The position numbers and the translations under genes are program-made. A stretch of 28,043 bases of DNA from Paenarthrobacter nitroguajacolicus JCM 14115 (GTDB lineage Bacteria > Actinomycetota > Actinomycetes > Actinomycetales > Micrococcaceae), in contig BBFS01000062.1 of assembly GCA_001313365.1 (NCBI GenBank), positions 1 through 28,043 on the forward strand. The letters run 5' to 3'. Of this stretch, positions 19,704-27,978 are shown one piece after another (within the stretch, counting starts at the first letter, position 1; each line of letters opens with the position of its first letter). The notes below the pieces were generated by a model. The model ran no database searches and had not been told where the DNA came from. It saw nothing but the letters and a program-made list of their open reading frames with translations.

Positions 19704-20641
19704 CGCGAGACCTTGCCCATGAGCGAGGCGATCGGGCGCAGGAACAGGGGCCGGGCCAGGAACCAAGCGGCCGCCGTGAAGACAATGGATGCTGCGAAGA
19801 TCCCGAAGCCCCCCCACCAGCTGCTGTTGTCGTCGTTGGAGGCGTACATGTGGTTGAGGTTCCGCAGGGCACCGGTTGCCAACACCAGTGTCACGTGGAC
19901 GATCACGAATGCCACGAAGTAGATCATCACCGGGAAGTGGATCTTACGGGCCAGCTCGATCGGGTAGAACTTGTTGATCGCAGCCTTCTTGGGCCACGCC
20001 CCGGACATCCGGATGCCCGTGATGATGGCCAGCGGCGCGGCAATGAAGACCGTGATGAAGTAGGTGAGGAGCTGGAGGCTGTTGTAGTTGTTCCAGCCGT
20101 TTTCAACGGGCCAGTTCAGTGATGCGTACTGCAGCCCGGCCGAGATGGCATTCGGGAAGACGTCCCAGCTGGTGGGAACGATCCTCAGCCACTGACCGGT
20201 AGCGAAAAGCAGCACGATGAAAATGATGCCGTTCAGGACCAGAGCGCATCCAGAGTCAGGTGGAACCATAGGTCCAGGCTGATCTTGGTGGGGGGGATTC
20301 TTGGTCTTGATGAAACCCTTGTTGTTCCGGGTCCAGTTGGCAGCCGGGCGGGTGGTGGTGCGCACCTGCCAGCCCGACCGGATGATCAGGACAATAAAGA
20401 ACATATTGAGGAAGTGCTGCCAGCCAAGCCAGGCCGGGAACCCTGTGGGGGGGGCGCCTTCAGGAATGGCCGAGTGCCCCCCCGGGTAGTCGGTGAGGAA
20501 CTGCTGCACGGGCTGGAGGGTCCGGAGCCATTGCGCAACGAGCACCAGGATCAGTGCCACCACCAAAGCTCCTGCGGTGACGACGACGGGTTTGAACCAC
20601 CTGTTCGACGTGATCCCGGACGACTTGCTTGAAACGGACAT
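19700..20641 (-). CDS. Cytochrome b/b6-like integral membrane protein (two offsetting frame breaks)
   Basis: About 313 residues with four or five membrane helices: VVVTAGALVVALILVLVAQW (first), LGWQHFLNMFFIVLIIRSGW, the LNGIIFIVLLFATGQWLRIV segment, LLTYFITVFIAAPLAIITGI, and HFPVMIYFVAFVIVHVTLVL near the C-terminus. Histidines in several helices (WQHF, WFHL in the alternative frame, RKIHF, IVHV) fit bis-heme ligation as in cytochrome b561 or the b subunits of hydrogenases and thiosulfate reductases. Between about 20240 and 20296 the frame is shifted out and back. The other frame reads KISLDLWFHLTLDALW, which is surely the true sequence because it restores a heme ligand and a helix. A partner oxidoreductase gene is not visible. 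Confidence 0.75.
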   Translation of the reverse strand: MSVSSKSSGITSNRWFKPVVVTAGALVVALILVLVAQWLRTLQPVQQFLTDYPGGHSAIPEGAPPTGFPAWLGWQHFLNMFFIVLIIRSGWQVRTTTRPAANWTRNNKGFIKTKNPPHQDQPGPMVPPDSGCALVLNGIIFIVLLFATGQWLRIVPTSWDVFPNAISAGLQYASLNWPVENGWNNYNSLQLLTYFITVFIAAPLAIITGIRMSGAWPKKAAINKFYPIELARKIHFPVMIYFVAFVIVHVTLVLATGALRNLNHMYASNDDNSSWWGGFGIFAASIVFTAAAWFLARPLFLRPIASLMGKVSR

Positions 20642-20675
20642 CAGGCCGCGTTCCTCTCTGGCTTGTTTGGCTGCG

Positions 20676-20709
20676 ACCAGTTGGCGCTATATAGCGATTC
20701 AACCAGTTG
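20676..20709. promoter_or_regulatory. Palindrome CGCTATATAGCG flanked by direct repeats ACCAGTTG
   Basis: CGCTATATAGCG (20685-20696) is a perfect 12-bp palindrome. ACCAGTTG occurs on each side at 20676-20683 and 20702-20709. It lies 44 bases upstream of the cytochrome-b-like start, in the 301-base divergent gap to the second TetR gene. It looks like an operator region; the regulator is unknown but the divergent TetR is a natural candidate. Confidence 0.5.
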
Positions 20710-20794
20710 CAGCCCGACGGTGAAAACGGCACCCGGGTTTCGGGGCGTTCGACGTCAAAAATCGCAGCATTCGGATACACGCCGCAACATGTAT

Positions 20795-20815
20795 TTCTAG
20801 AACAGACTTCCAGAA
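20795..20815. promoter_or_regulatory. Direct repeat TTCTAGAA / TTCCAGAA
   Basis: TTCTAGAA (20795-20802, a perfect palindrome) and TTCCAGAA (20808-20815) start 13 bases apart in the gap upstream of the second TetR gene. They could be sites for this regulator. The remainder of the gap (20816-20942) shows no other clear structure. Confidence 0.35.
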
Positions 20816-20942
20816 TTATTTCCTGTTCCCTGTGGGCCAGTCAAGGCTTGGTGTTGGCTATGTGGATTCTCTCCAGAGTAAGATTCCAAAAAATGGCCGG
20901 GCAACACTCCGGTCTTCTTCCGCCTGCGAGAGGAGCGAGAGC

Positions 20943-21559
20943 GTGGTTCGCAAAACATCCGATGCAGCCACCACTGCCGGCTCCTGGCAGTGGACCCGCA
21001 CCGCGGCAACACAGCGCAATCTCCTGGACGCGGCTGCCAGCGTTTTCGTGGAGCACGGCTTTACCGACGCGAGCATCTCGGACATCGTGGCGCGGGCAGG
21101 ATCCAGCGTGGGCAGCCTCTATCACCACTTTGGCGGGAAGACTGAGCTCTTCCTCGCCTCTGGGACGACTACCAAAACGAACACGAGCGCCTGGTCGCCG
21201 CGTCCGTGGCGAAGGCGCGCAAGGCCGGTGAGAACGATCCCCCCTTGCGCTGTTCAACGTGGGCAGCCGCAGCTACTTCGACTACACCTGGAAGCACCGG
21301 CACTTGGAGCGGGTGTTCATTGAGGGCGACACTCCCCCCCGGGTTTCGAGGTACTCCGGCGGGAACGTGGGCGCGAGTGGGTGCGGCAAAATTCCGTGCT
21401 CTTGGGCGCCAGCGATGACACCCTTGGCAGGCTCACCGTTGCGTGATCACGGACATCATCACCGTCGCCGGGCAGGAAGTGGCCTTCAGTCACACTAAGC
21501 GCGAGGCCGACGAGGTTGTCGAAGCCGCCGCGGTGCTGGTGCAGCGTCTGGCCCGCTAG
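20943..21559 (+). CDS. TetR-family transcriptional regulator (frameshifted)
   Basis: The likely start is GTG 20943, preceded by GAGAGGAG. The DNA-binding domain is clear: TRTAATQRNLLDAAASVFVE, then HGFTDASISDIVARAGSSVG and SLYHHFGGKTELFLA. The C-terminal ligand domain is recovered only across frames (ALWDDYQNEHERLVAASVAK, then SYFDYTWKHRHLERVFIEGD, then VRQNSVLLGASDDTLGRLTV and ADEVVEAAAVLVQRLAR). Breaks are near 21157, at C6 21239-21244, C7 21334-21340 and near 21443. It is divergent from the cytochrome-b-like gene and convergent with the serpin, whose stop shares the CTAG at 21556-21559. Confidence 0.82.
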
Positions 21560-22881
21560 CTTCGCGGGTCCGCCACCCATCCCATGAACAGGGGCATTCC
21601 GGTCTCGACGTGAACGATCTGGTAGTGGAAGGGGGGGTGGTCGAGGACGATCTCCCGCTCCGGAACCACGGCACTGGAGGCCTCCGCATTCATCTGGGTC
21701 ACCGCGGAGGCAATGGTCCCCTTTTCGGCAACGGTGATGTTGGCTGCCTGGGCCGCCTGCGTCAGCTTCATGCCCTGCTGGATCGCGTCGAAATCTTTGT
21801 CCGTGGCCAGCATCTGGTTGAGTCCGAGCGTTTTGAAGACTTTCCGCAGCTCAAACGTGGTCTTGTGGTCCCACTTAGGGAGGCTGATCTGGACCATGTC
21901 CTGTTTGGCTGCACCCAATCCTTTAGCCACGTCCGTCAGCACTGCCGCAGAAGCGGCGGCCTGTTCCGGCGCACCTGACGAACCAACCGAACCCGACGCA
22001 CCGCCGTCGGGCAGTACCAGACGCATGATGAAACCCTCGGCGTAAGGCAGATCCACGGCCCGCCATCCGGGCCCTTCGGCGTATGCCATGGTGAGCGAAG
22101 AGTGCATCATTGGCACGTTGATGACTTCCCCCGCTGCCTTGGTGAAGGGGCCGTCCGACGTGTCGTCCGCATCGAAGGGCGTTTGCCAGGCGGCGGCGAA
22201 GTAAAGGGCATTGAGCAGGCTGAAGGTGTTGTCAGGATCGTATTGTGCGGGTGCTTCCTTGATCCGGCCGCCGGTGTTCCTGCTGACCCACTGGTCGATT
22301 GCTGGTTTGGTCACGGCCTCGTCCCGAAAGTTCACCGGGTAGACGCCTGTGCCGAAATGTTTGGCGAGGGTGGTGAGAAAGGCCTCGCCGGTGGGCACGC
22401 CTTTGTCAACGAACAGCCCGTTGGCGGCGTGCATGACCGGCTTACGCGGCGGGTTCTCTTCGTCGACTGAGCCGGGGTCGCCGTCGAACTTTTCGAGGGA
22501 GGCGAGCAGCGCGTTCATCGTTTCGTCGCGCCCCTCTCCGGGAAAACCCAGGGCTGCGTCCATCTCCGCAGCAGTGGCCCCGGATGCCCCGGCCCGAAGC
22601 ATGCTCAACGCAATCAGCAGGCTGGCGGGCGACGACACGACGTTGCCGTTATCCGAGTCGCCGCCATCGGCGAGTAGCGTGGCGCCGAGCTTGCGCGCCG
22701 ACGCATTGAACGCGGCAAGCTGCGCCGAGTAGTCCGTCGTCTGGACTGAAACTCGAGTCACGCCGTCGGCGGTTTGGAGCCCGACGTCGGTTGGTTGCGG
22801 CGCGCAGGCACTGATAGTCGCGGAACCGCTCACCAGCGCTGCTGCCGCGAGCAGCGCTGTCACTCTGCCGGTTTGTTTCAT
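21556..22881 (-). CDS. Serpin-family protease inhibitor, predicted lipoprotein
   Basis: An unbroken 441-residue frame from ATG 22881. The signal peptide ends in ISAC with Cys26, so the protein is predicted to be lipid-anchored outside the membrane. Serpin landmarks in order: NVVSSPASLLIALSMLRAGA with TAAEM, then LNALYFAAAWQTPFD, MMHSSLTMAYAE, the hinge EKGTIASAVT, and the C-terminal signature VLDHPPFHYQIV followed by TGMPLFMGWVADP. The hinge has a small residue at each needed position, consistent with an inhibitory serpin. By counting from the hinge, P1-P1' falls about Ser-Ser in NAEASSAV, which would suit elastase- or subtilisin-like targets. A G7 at 21631-21637 makes DHPPF from the usual DHPF. 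Another run inflates the ribosome-site region upstream of the start. Confidence 0.92.
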   Translation of the reverse strand: MKQTGRVTALLAAAALVSGSATISACAPQPTDVGLQTADGVTRVSVQTTDYSAQLAAFNASARKLGATLLADGGDSDNGNVVSSPASLLIALSMLRAGASGATAAEMDAALGFPGEGRDETMNALLASLEKFDGDPGSVDEENPPRKPVMHAANGLFVDKGVPTGEAFLTTLAKHFGTGVYPVNFRDEAVTKPAIDQWVSRNTGGRIKEAPAQYDPDNTFSLLNALYFAAAWQTPFDADDTSDGPFTKAAGEVINVPMMHSSLTMAYAEGPGWRAVDLPYAEGFIMRLVLPDGGASGSVGSSGAPEQAAASAAVLTDVAKGLGAAKQDMVQISLPKWDHKTTFELRKVFKTLGLNQMLATDKDFDAIQQGMKLTQAAQAANITVAEKGTIASAVTQMNAEASSAVVPEREIVLDHPPFHYQIVHVETGMPLFMGWVADPRS

Positions 22882-22980
22882 GGCGCATCCCCCCCTGTTT
22901 GGCGTTGTTCTCACATGGTGCTCGGTTTGAGGATGGAATTCACCCGAAGTGAGAGAGGGATCGCCAAATGTTGCCGGAAG

Positions 22981-23061
22981 GTGATAGAGCGTCACGCTCA
23001 AGCCCGAGGAACGTGAGCGAGCGTCACGCTCAAGCCCGAGGAACGTGAGCGAGCGTCACCG
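22981..23061. repeat. 32-bp-period tandem array C (three units)
   Basis: Units begin at 22981, 23013 and 23045, exactly 32 bases apart. On the plus strand they begin GTGATAGAGCGTC, GTGAGCGAGCGTC and GTGAGCGAGCGTC, the reverse complement of the heads in arrays A and B. The first two share the following 19 bases (CACGCTCAAGCCCGAGGAA region). The third unit contains the stop codon of the RamB-like gene (23056-23058). The array lies between ramB and the serpin gene, both on minus. Confidence 0.9.
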
Positions 23062-24586
23062 TTCGGAGTGCGCCGCCAGGAACGAGTACACCTCGGTCTC
23101 GTCCACGCCGGGGGGGAATGCGCCTGGAGGCATGGCGGCGAGCAGGTGCGAATGCGCCCGGGCGGACGGCCAGGCGTTGCCGGCCCACTCGTTCGCCAAT
23201 GACGCCGGCGGACGCTTGCAGCAGTTCGGGTCCGGGCAGTTGGACGTTGCACGGGCGGTGGTCTCCCGGCCTCGGAACCACTTCACGTGTTGGTACGGCA
23301 CTCCGATACTCAAAGAGAACTCACCGGCAGCTGACCGCTCAGTGCGGGCCGTGCACCAGTAAGTGCCTGAGGGTGTGTCCGTGTATTGGCTGTAAGCGCT
23401 GAACTTGTCCGGCACGTCAAACACCGCACGCGAGGTCCACGCTTTGCACGACGCTGCCTTCAATCGCTCCGGTGTGATCTTGCGGGAAGGTCACGCCGTC
23501 GTTCTCGTATGCCTTGTAGATAATGCCGGACTGGTGTGTCTTCTGAAAGTGCGTGGTGATACCCAGGTGCTTGGTGGCCAGATTGGTGAAGCGATGCGCG
23601 GCAGTTTCGTAGGACACCGCGAAGGCATCCCGGATGTCTTCCACGGCGATTTCCTTGGCGGCCTTGGCCTTTTGCAGGAACTCCACCGTTGCCTGCTCCG
23701 GAAGCAGCAAAGCGGCCGCGAAGTAGTTGGTGGCCACTCGCTGCGCCAGGAAATCCCCCCCATAATTCCGGGGGGGTTTCATGCCCAAGGACATAGTGTC
23801 CAAGCGCCTGAAGGAGCACTGAACGAGGGTCATGATCCTGGCGTTGGTTCTGCGTCAGATAAATTCTGCGGTTCTTCAAATCGGTCACGGACCGCGTGGA
23901 ATGGGGGGAAGATCACCCACGTGGTGCAAGGTGAAACCGAGGTTCTCGGCGATGTCCGCGATGACGTGCTGGCTCAGCGGACCGGTGGTGTAACCCACCC
24001 CCCTTGAGGACCTTCTGCGCCTCGGCCTCGTACTCGGGGGGGAAATAGTTGCCGCGCTCGCGCATCATGGCACGCAACTCGCCGTTCGCGCGGCGGGCTT
24101 CTTCCGGCGTCGCCACTTGCTCGTTAAGTTTGCGTTCGAGCTCCTGGAGCAGCCCCACCTGCGACTCCAGTACATCCAGCGGAAGCCGCGAGCTGATGCG
24201 GATTTTGGGCAGGTTGAGGGACTCATACAGGGGTCCCCCGCTGGTACCGTTCCAGCTCAATTTCCAAGGCCGCACGGCGGCTCGGCGGCTCGGCTCCGAG
24301 CAGCTGATCGATGGTCACATTCAGTGAGGCAGCGAGCTGCTGAAGGAGCCCCCAACTTGGGTTCGCGTTTGCCGTTTTCTATAAGGCTCAGCTGGCTCGG
24401 TGCGGTCCCGACGGCGGCACTCAAGTCGTCAAGGGTCAGCCCGGCCTGCTTGCGCAGATGGCGCACGCGGCGGCCAAGGCTGATGACGTCCAGTTCCGGG
24501 GGGGACGCAGCGGACAACGACGGCGACGCGACTTCGCGATTCCAGCTCACAGGCGACATTTCTTGAGAATACGCGAAGAAGTGCAT
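23056..24586 (-). CDS. ramB: RamB-type regulator of the glyoxylate shunt (XRE + IrrE-like + ScfR domains; frameshifted)
   Basis: Residues about 30-90 are an XRE helix-turn-helix (LGRRVRHLRKQAGLTLDDLS, then GTAPSQLSLIENGKREPKLG). The middle is a degenerate ImmA/IrrE-like region (LLQALGHYVLGHE, then ATNYFAAALLLPEQATVEFL), and the C-terminal third has the Cys/Trp-rich short-chain-fatty-acyl regulator domain (CKAWTSRAVFDV, YWCTAR, CPDPNCCKRPP). This is the architecture of RamB, known in Corynebacterium to control aceA, aceB and acetate activation, and the gene is divergent from aceA here. Breaks are at 24349-24353, 24235-24239, 23998-24003, 23903-23908, the 23755-23775 region and about 23457. The start may be 24586 or 24559; GGAAAG precedes the first. 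Confidence 0.9.
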
Positions 24587-24628
24587 TTCTTTCCATAGTT
24601 TTCCTCTAGCAACCCTCTTGGAAGTGCA
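24578..24628. promoter_or_regulatory. Repeated GAAGTGCA elements in the ramB-aceA gap
   Basis: GAAGTGCATTTC at 24578-24589 is a near palindrome (10 of 12 symmetric), and GAAGTGCA recurs at 24621-24628. They flank the presumed promoters of ramB and aceA. A symmetric site with a central TGCA loosely recalls the TTTGCAAA core described for RamB in Corynebacterium, so these are candidate RamB sites. The first site covers the proposed ramB start, which would favour the 24559 start if it is a real operator. Confidence 0.4.
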
Positions 24629-24662
24629 GAAAAGTAGGTCTTACGAAAAAGAAATACAGACC

Positions 24663-24712
24663 CCCGGGCAAGCCGGCCGATGCAGCAAAGGCGCAGCGGA
24701 GGCCGGCCCGGG
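24663..24712 (+). promoter_or_regulatory. GC-rich hairpin in the aceA leader
   Basis: CCCGG (24663-24667) and GCCGGCC (24672-24678) pair with GGCCGGCCCGGG (24701-24712) to give a 12-bp stem with a 4-base bulge and a 22-base loop. It ends eight bases before the AGGAGA ribosome site of aceA, so it could affect ribosome access or message stability. Confidence 0.5.
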
Positions 24713-24732
24713 CACCACCTAGGAGATCAAAG

Positions 24733-26068
24733 ATGACCGCTTCATTTGAACCAGCAGAGTCGTCCGCTCAGGACACAGCAGGCGAGCAGGCCGCAGCGCT
24801 GGAACTTGAATGGTCCGCCAACCCGCGTTGGGAAGGCGTCACCCGCGATTACTCGGCTACTGATGTCGTCCGCCTCCGCGGTCGCGTCTCCGAAGAGCAC
24901 ACCCTGGCCCGCCGTGGTTCGGAGAAGCTCTGGAAGCAGCTCACCGAGGAAGCACCCAACGGCGGTTACACCAATGCATTGGGCGCCCTCACCGGTAATC
25001 AGGCAGTGCAGCAGGTCAAGGCGGGCCTCCGCGCCATCTACCTTTCCGGCTGGCAGGTCGCCGCAGACGCCAACCTCTCGGGCCAGACCTACCCGGACCA
25101 GTCCCTGTACCCGGCCAACTCTGTACCCCCCCAGGTTGTCCGCCGCATCAACAACGCCCTGCTCCGCGCAGACCAGATCGAATACGCCGAGGGCGTCAAG
25201 ACCGTTGAAGACTGGCTGGTCCCGATCGTCGCCGACGCCGAAGCCGGCTTCGGTGGCCCGCTGAACGCCTACGAACTCATGAAATCCATGATCACCGCCG
25301 GCGCCTCGGGCGTCACTGGGAAGACCAGCTCGCTTCCGAAAAGAAGTGCGGCCACCTGGGCGGCAAGGTCCTGATTCCCACCCAGCAGCACATCCGGACC
25401 CTGAACGCAGCCCGCCTGGCAGCCGACGTCGCCGACACCCCCCCCACGGTGGTCATCGCCCGGACCGACGCCGAAGCAGCAACCCTGATCACCTCAGACG
25501 TTGACGAGCGCGACCAGGAATTCACCACCGGCGAGCGTACCGCCGAGGCTTCTACAAGGTCCGCAACGGCATCGAACCCTGCATCGCCCGCGCCAAGGCC
25601 TACGCACCATACTCCGACCTCATCTGGATGGAGACCGGCACCCCCCCGGACCTGGAACTGGCCCGCAAGTTCGCCGAATCGGTCAAAGCCGAGTTCCCGG
25701 ACCAGATGCTCTCCTACAACTGCTCCCCCGTCCTTCAACTGGCGCAAGCACCTGGACGACACCACCATCGCCAAGTTCCAACGCGAACTCGGTGCCATGG
25801 GCTTCACGTTCCAGTTCATCACCCTGGCCGGCTTCCACGCCCTGAACTACTCGATGTTCGACCTCGCCCACGGCTACGCCCGTGAAGGCATGAGCGCCTA
25901 CGTCGAGCTCCAGGAAAAGGAATTCGCCTCCGAGTCCCGCGGCTACACCGCCACCAAGCACCAGCGCGAAGTCGGCACCGGCTACTTCGACGACATCGCA
26001 ACCGCGCTCAACCCGAACGCATCCACCTCGCACTGGTCGGATCGACCGAAGAGGGCCAGTTCCACTAA
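24733..26068 (+). CDS. aceA: Isocitrate lyase (frameshifted)
   Basis: First enzyme of the glyoxylate shunt, splitting isocitrate to glyoxylate and succinate. The start ATG 24733 follows AGGAGA. Landmarks: [36 protein letters not shown], the catalytic loop [14 protein letters not shown] with the active-site Cys, [20 protein letters not shown], then [15 protein letters not shown] (across a frame break) and [20 protein letters not shown]. The end GSTEEGQFH is recovered after repair near 26030, giving TAA 26066-26068 and about 440 residues. Breaks: near 25315 (VHWEDQ lost), near 25549 and at C5 25725-25729. A C8 near 25438 and C7s near 25127 and 25642 add Pro in frame. Transcribed away from ramB and toward aceB. 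Confidence 0.95.
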
Positions 26069-26074
26069 ATTTCT

Positions 26075-26140
26075 CCCAACTAGATAGCAGTAGATGCCGT
26101 TATGGACGTCCAAAACGGCATCTACTGCGACTCAGTTGGG
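26075..26140. repeat. Two-level hairpin element between aceA and aceB
   Basis: GCAGTAGATGCCGTT (26087-26101) pairs perfectly with 26114-26128 (15 bp, 12-base loop that contains GGACGTCC). Outside a 5x5 internal loop, CCCAACT (26075-26081) pairs with AGTTGGG (26134-26140). The 66-base element fills most of the 91-base gap between the two genes. There is no T tract, so it may be a partial terminator or mRNA-processing site, or a small palindromic repeat element. Confidence 0.75.
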
Positions 26141-26159
26141 TCCCTGAAAGGACACTCCC

Positions 26160-27815
26160 ATGAACAGCTTCACTGACAACTTCACTATTAATGGCATCAC
26201 TATTACTGCTCAGCCCATTTGCCGGCAGAACGAGGTTTTGACTCCGGACGCTTGGAGTTCATCGGCAAGTTGCACAAGGCTACTGCTGATCGTCGTCAGG
26301 AGCTGATGCAGGCACGGCACGCCCGCCGTGGGCAGATCGCCGCCGGCCAGGACCCGCGGTTCCGTCCGGAAACTGAGGCATCCGGAACGACCCGTCGTGG
26401 CGAGTGGCTCCCCCCGGCACCTGGTTTGGAGGACCGCCGCGTGGAGATCACGGGCCCGGTGGATAAGAAGATGACCATCAACGCCCTGAACTCGGGTGCG
26501 AAGGTCTGGCTCGCTGACATGGAAGACTCCTCCACACCGACGTGGCGCAACGTCATCCAAGGCCAGCTGAACCTGACCGATGCTTTGGAGCGGCGCATCG
26601 ATTTCACCTCCCCTGAGGGCAAGGAATACAAGCTCAAAGCTGCCGAGGACCTGCCCACCATCGTGGTCCGTCCCCCGTGGCTGGCACCTGCCGGAGAAGC
26701 ACATGCTGATCGACGGCAAGCCGATCGCCGGCGGCATCGTGGACTTTGGTTTGTTCTTCTTCCACAACGCGCGCCGCCTGCTCGCCCAGGGCAAGGACCG
26801 TACTTCTACTTGCCGAAGATCGAGAACCACCTCGAAGCCCGCCTGTGGAACGACATCTTCGTCCTGGCCCAGGATCTGCTCGGCATCCCGCAGGGCACCA
26901 TCCGCGCCACGGTGCTGATTGAAACCATCACGGCGGCGTTCGAGATGGAGGAGATCCTGTACGAACTGCGCGACCACGCCTCGGGTTTGAACGCCGGGCG
27001 TTGGGACTACATCTTCTCGCTGATCAAGAACTTCCGTACCCGTGGACCGCGTTTCGTGCTCCCTGACCGTGGCCAGGTGACCATGACCCAGCCGTTCATG
27101 CGTGCTTACACGGAGCAGTTGGTCCGGGCTTGCCACCGTCGCGGTGCCATGGCGATCGGTGGCATGGCTGCCGCTGTTCCCAACCGCAAGGACGAAGCAG
27201 CAAACCAGGCCTCGTTCGAGAAGGTCCGGGCGGACAAGACCCGTGAAGCCAACGATGGTTTCGACGGCTCCTGGGTGGCCCACCCGGATTTGGTGCCTGT
27301 TTGCCGGGAAGTCTTTGACTCAGTTCTCGGAAACCGCCCCCCAACCAGTTGGACCGCTCCCGCGAGGACGTAACCCCCCCCGATGACCGGGCACTGATCG
27401 ATATTGCCAGCACCGAGGCACCATCACCGAGGGCGGCGTTCGCCTGAACATCGAGGTGGGCATCCGCTACATCGAGTCCTGGCTGCGCGGCAACGGAGCT
27501 GTGGCCATTCACAACCTCATGGAAGACGCCGCCACAGCCGAGATCTCCCGGTCCCAGCTCTGGCAATGGATCCACTCCCACGCCATCACCGACCACGGCG
27601 ACATCATCACCCGCGAATGGGTGGAAGACATGCTGGACGAGGAATACGCCCGACTGGAACGCTTCGATGGAGACCGCTTCGCTGACGCCCGCGCCATCTT
27701 CGAAGAAGTCACCCTGGCCGAGGAATTCCCCACCTTCCTGACCATCCCTGCGTACGCCCGTTTCCTCACCGAGGCCCGTGAAGAGGCCACGGAAGAGGAA
27801 CTCGTCGCGGCCTAG
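26160..27815 (+). CDS. aceB: Malate synthase A (frameshifted)
   Basis: Second shunt enzyme, joining glyoxylate and acetyl-CoA to malate. The start ATG 26160 ([20 protein letters not shown]) follows AAAGGA. Landmarks: [20 protein letters not shown] and [12 protein letters not shown], the family signature segment [58 protein letters not shown], and near the end [20 protein letters not shown]. The total of about 550 residues is the A-type length. Breaks: near 26252, 26379 and C6 26410-26415 (an offsetting pair that garbles about 11 codons), C5 26672-26676, near 26795, C6 27337-27342 and near 27418. A C8 near 27373 adds a Pro in frame. It should be co-controlled with aceA by RamB. Confidence 0.95.
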
Positions 27816-27848
27816 ATCTACTGGGTAGCGACACAATCAAGCCCCGAC

Positions 27849-27907
27849 GCTGGGCTGCCTGCACTCTTCGCAACAAGTGACCCCGACCGTCGGGGAGGCA
27901 GCCCAGC
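27849..27907. terminator. Cruciform-like terminator after aceB
   Basis: GCTGGGCTGCCT (27849-27860) pairs perfectly with AGGCAGCCCAGC (27896-27907). Within the loop CCCCGAC (27881-27887) pairs with GTCGGGG (27889-27895). The structure begins 33 bases after the malate synthase stop. Confidence 0.7.
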
Positions 27908-27962
27908 AACGGGGGGGCTTACCTGTGCGCGTCACTCCGCTTCGCTGCGTAGCTGCGCAGCA

Positions 27963-27978
27963 TGCCGTGCGCACGGCA
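27963..27978. repeat. 16-bp perfect palindrome TGCCGTGCGCACGGCA
   Basis: A perfect 16-base palindrome in the last 230 bases of the window, where no gene can be recognised. A GCTGCG-type dyad lies just before it (27943-27961). The final 40 bases contain the repeated phrase TGGATCGGGGG. I see no coding potential that I would trust from 27816 to 28043. Confidence 0.6.

Noticed and set aside
18798..19817. 339-codon minus-strand frame over thiD
   Set aside because: Antisense shadow of a clear ThiD-like kinase; no recognisable motif.
23056..24586. Toxin-antitoxin or phage ImmA/ImmR pair
   Set aside because: The XRE and IrrE-like parts belong to one polypeptide with the C-terminal fatty-acyl regulator domain, next to aceA; this is RamB architecture.
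26210..27283. 357-codon minus-strand frame over aceB
   Set aside because: Antisense of malate synthase, which shows its signature on the plus strand.
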